Origin: Stomatobaculum sp.
Lineage (GTDB): Bacteria > Bacillota_A > Clostridia > Lachnospirales > Lachnospiraceae
Direction: 5' to 3'
Assembly (NCBI GenBank): GCA_017449925.1
Contig: JAFSYO010000133.1
Span: forward strand, 1 to 53,290
Length of the DNA stretch: 53,290 bases
Below are positions 53,181 to 53,290 of the stretch, piece by piece; position 1 is the stretch's first letter, and every line of letters starts with the position of its first letter. The translations under genes were made by a program, and so were the position numbers. The notes under the pieces are model-generated. The model was not told where the DNA came from. It worked only from the letters and a program-made list of their open reading frames with translations, and did not search any database.

Positions 53181-53290
53181 GTTTGCGCGCCATGGGCGCG
53201 CTCTAACGGGTGAAAGTCCCGAGTACGCGTAGGCAACGACGAAGTACATAGCTGAACAGCAAGGGTGTCCATCGTGAGGTGGAATCTGAA
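53181..53290 (+). mobile_element. 5' end of a group IIC-type intron (cut by window edge)
   Basis: From 53181 the sequence starts GTTTGCGCGCCATGGGCG and continues with GGGTGAAAGTCCCG, GCAAGGGTGTCC and GAGGTGGAATCTGAA in the order and spacing of domain I of group IIC introns such as that of Oceanobacillus iheyensis. The start GTTTG is a variant of GTGYG. Domains II-VI and any reverse transcriptase lie beyond the window. The position immediately after the terminator T-run is the known preference of IIC introns. Confidence 0.85.

Noticed and set aside
1..53290. CRISPR arrays, prophage or transposase genes
   Set aside because: No regularly spaced direct repeats, phage structural genes, integrases or transposases were seen; the only mobile DNA recognised is the intron fragment at the right edge.

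Overview
The window looks like chromosomal DNA of a moderately GC-rich member of the Clostridia, most likely the Lachnospirales/Lachnospiraceae. Four things point there: a six-cysteine SCIFF peptide with its radical-SAM maturase, an Rnf complex in the order rnfCDGEAB, a type III glutamine synthetase, and many exported proteins with Ala/Glu/Thr/Lys-rich linkers. I see no prophage, CRISPR array or resistance island. The only clear mobile DNA is the 5' end of a group II intron running off the right edge.

Layout. 1-270: tRNA-Met(CAT), tRNA-Asn and tRNA-Glu with a terminator. 305-5207: a lipoprotein, a fused double permease and an ATPase forming an iron(III)-type ABC importer. 5358-9412: a lipoprotein of unknown role, tRNA-Leu, an HtrA protease and a small convergent membrane protein. 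9521-11273: a divergent signal peptidase II-like protein and a CorC/CNNM-type protein. 11373-16737: scfA-scfB-secDF-tgt-yajC. 16833-20203: a TetR-type regulator diverging from a large membrane-anchored protein, the two separated by a long imperfect inverted repeat. 20365-30580: an almost gapless run of murA, metK, two two-component systems in mirror order, a large membrane protein and an ABC-2 transporter. 30692-34000: an SPFH / zinc-ribbon / TPM trio resembling Bacillus YdjI-YdjG-YdjH. 34058-34240: a palindromic, probably structured element. 34339-38039: threonine synthase and glutamine synthetase III. 38157-43095: a CitA/DcuS-type two-component system, a GltS-type glutamate symporter and an orphan TAXI binding protein. 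43132-47618: nrdR, a YqeG-type phosphatase, efp, argS and an EamA permease. 47835-53111: the rnf operon, then a strong terminator and the intron.

Functional reading. Much of the window is housekeeping: translation (tRNAs, argS, efp, tgt), secretion (SecDF, YajC, a LspA-like protein, HtrA), cell wall (murA) and one-carbon metabolism (metK). Energy conservation is represented by Rnf, which couples ferredoxin:NAD+ electron transfer to an ion gradient. Nitrogen and amino-acid handling is concentrated at 34-43 kb (thrC, glnN, gltS and its probable sensor). The less explained parts are the two-component-linked ABC-2 locus at 24.7-30.6 kb, the large protein at 17.8-20.2 kb, and the two long inverted-repeat elements. 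Everything here was read by eye; family assignments rest on recognised motifs and gene context, not on searches.
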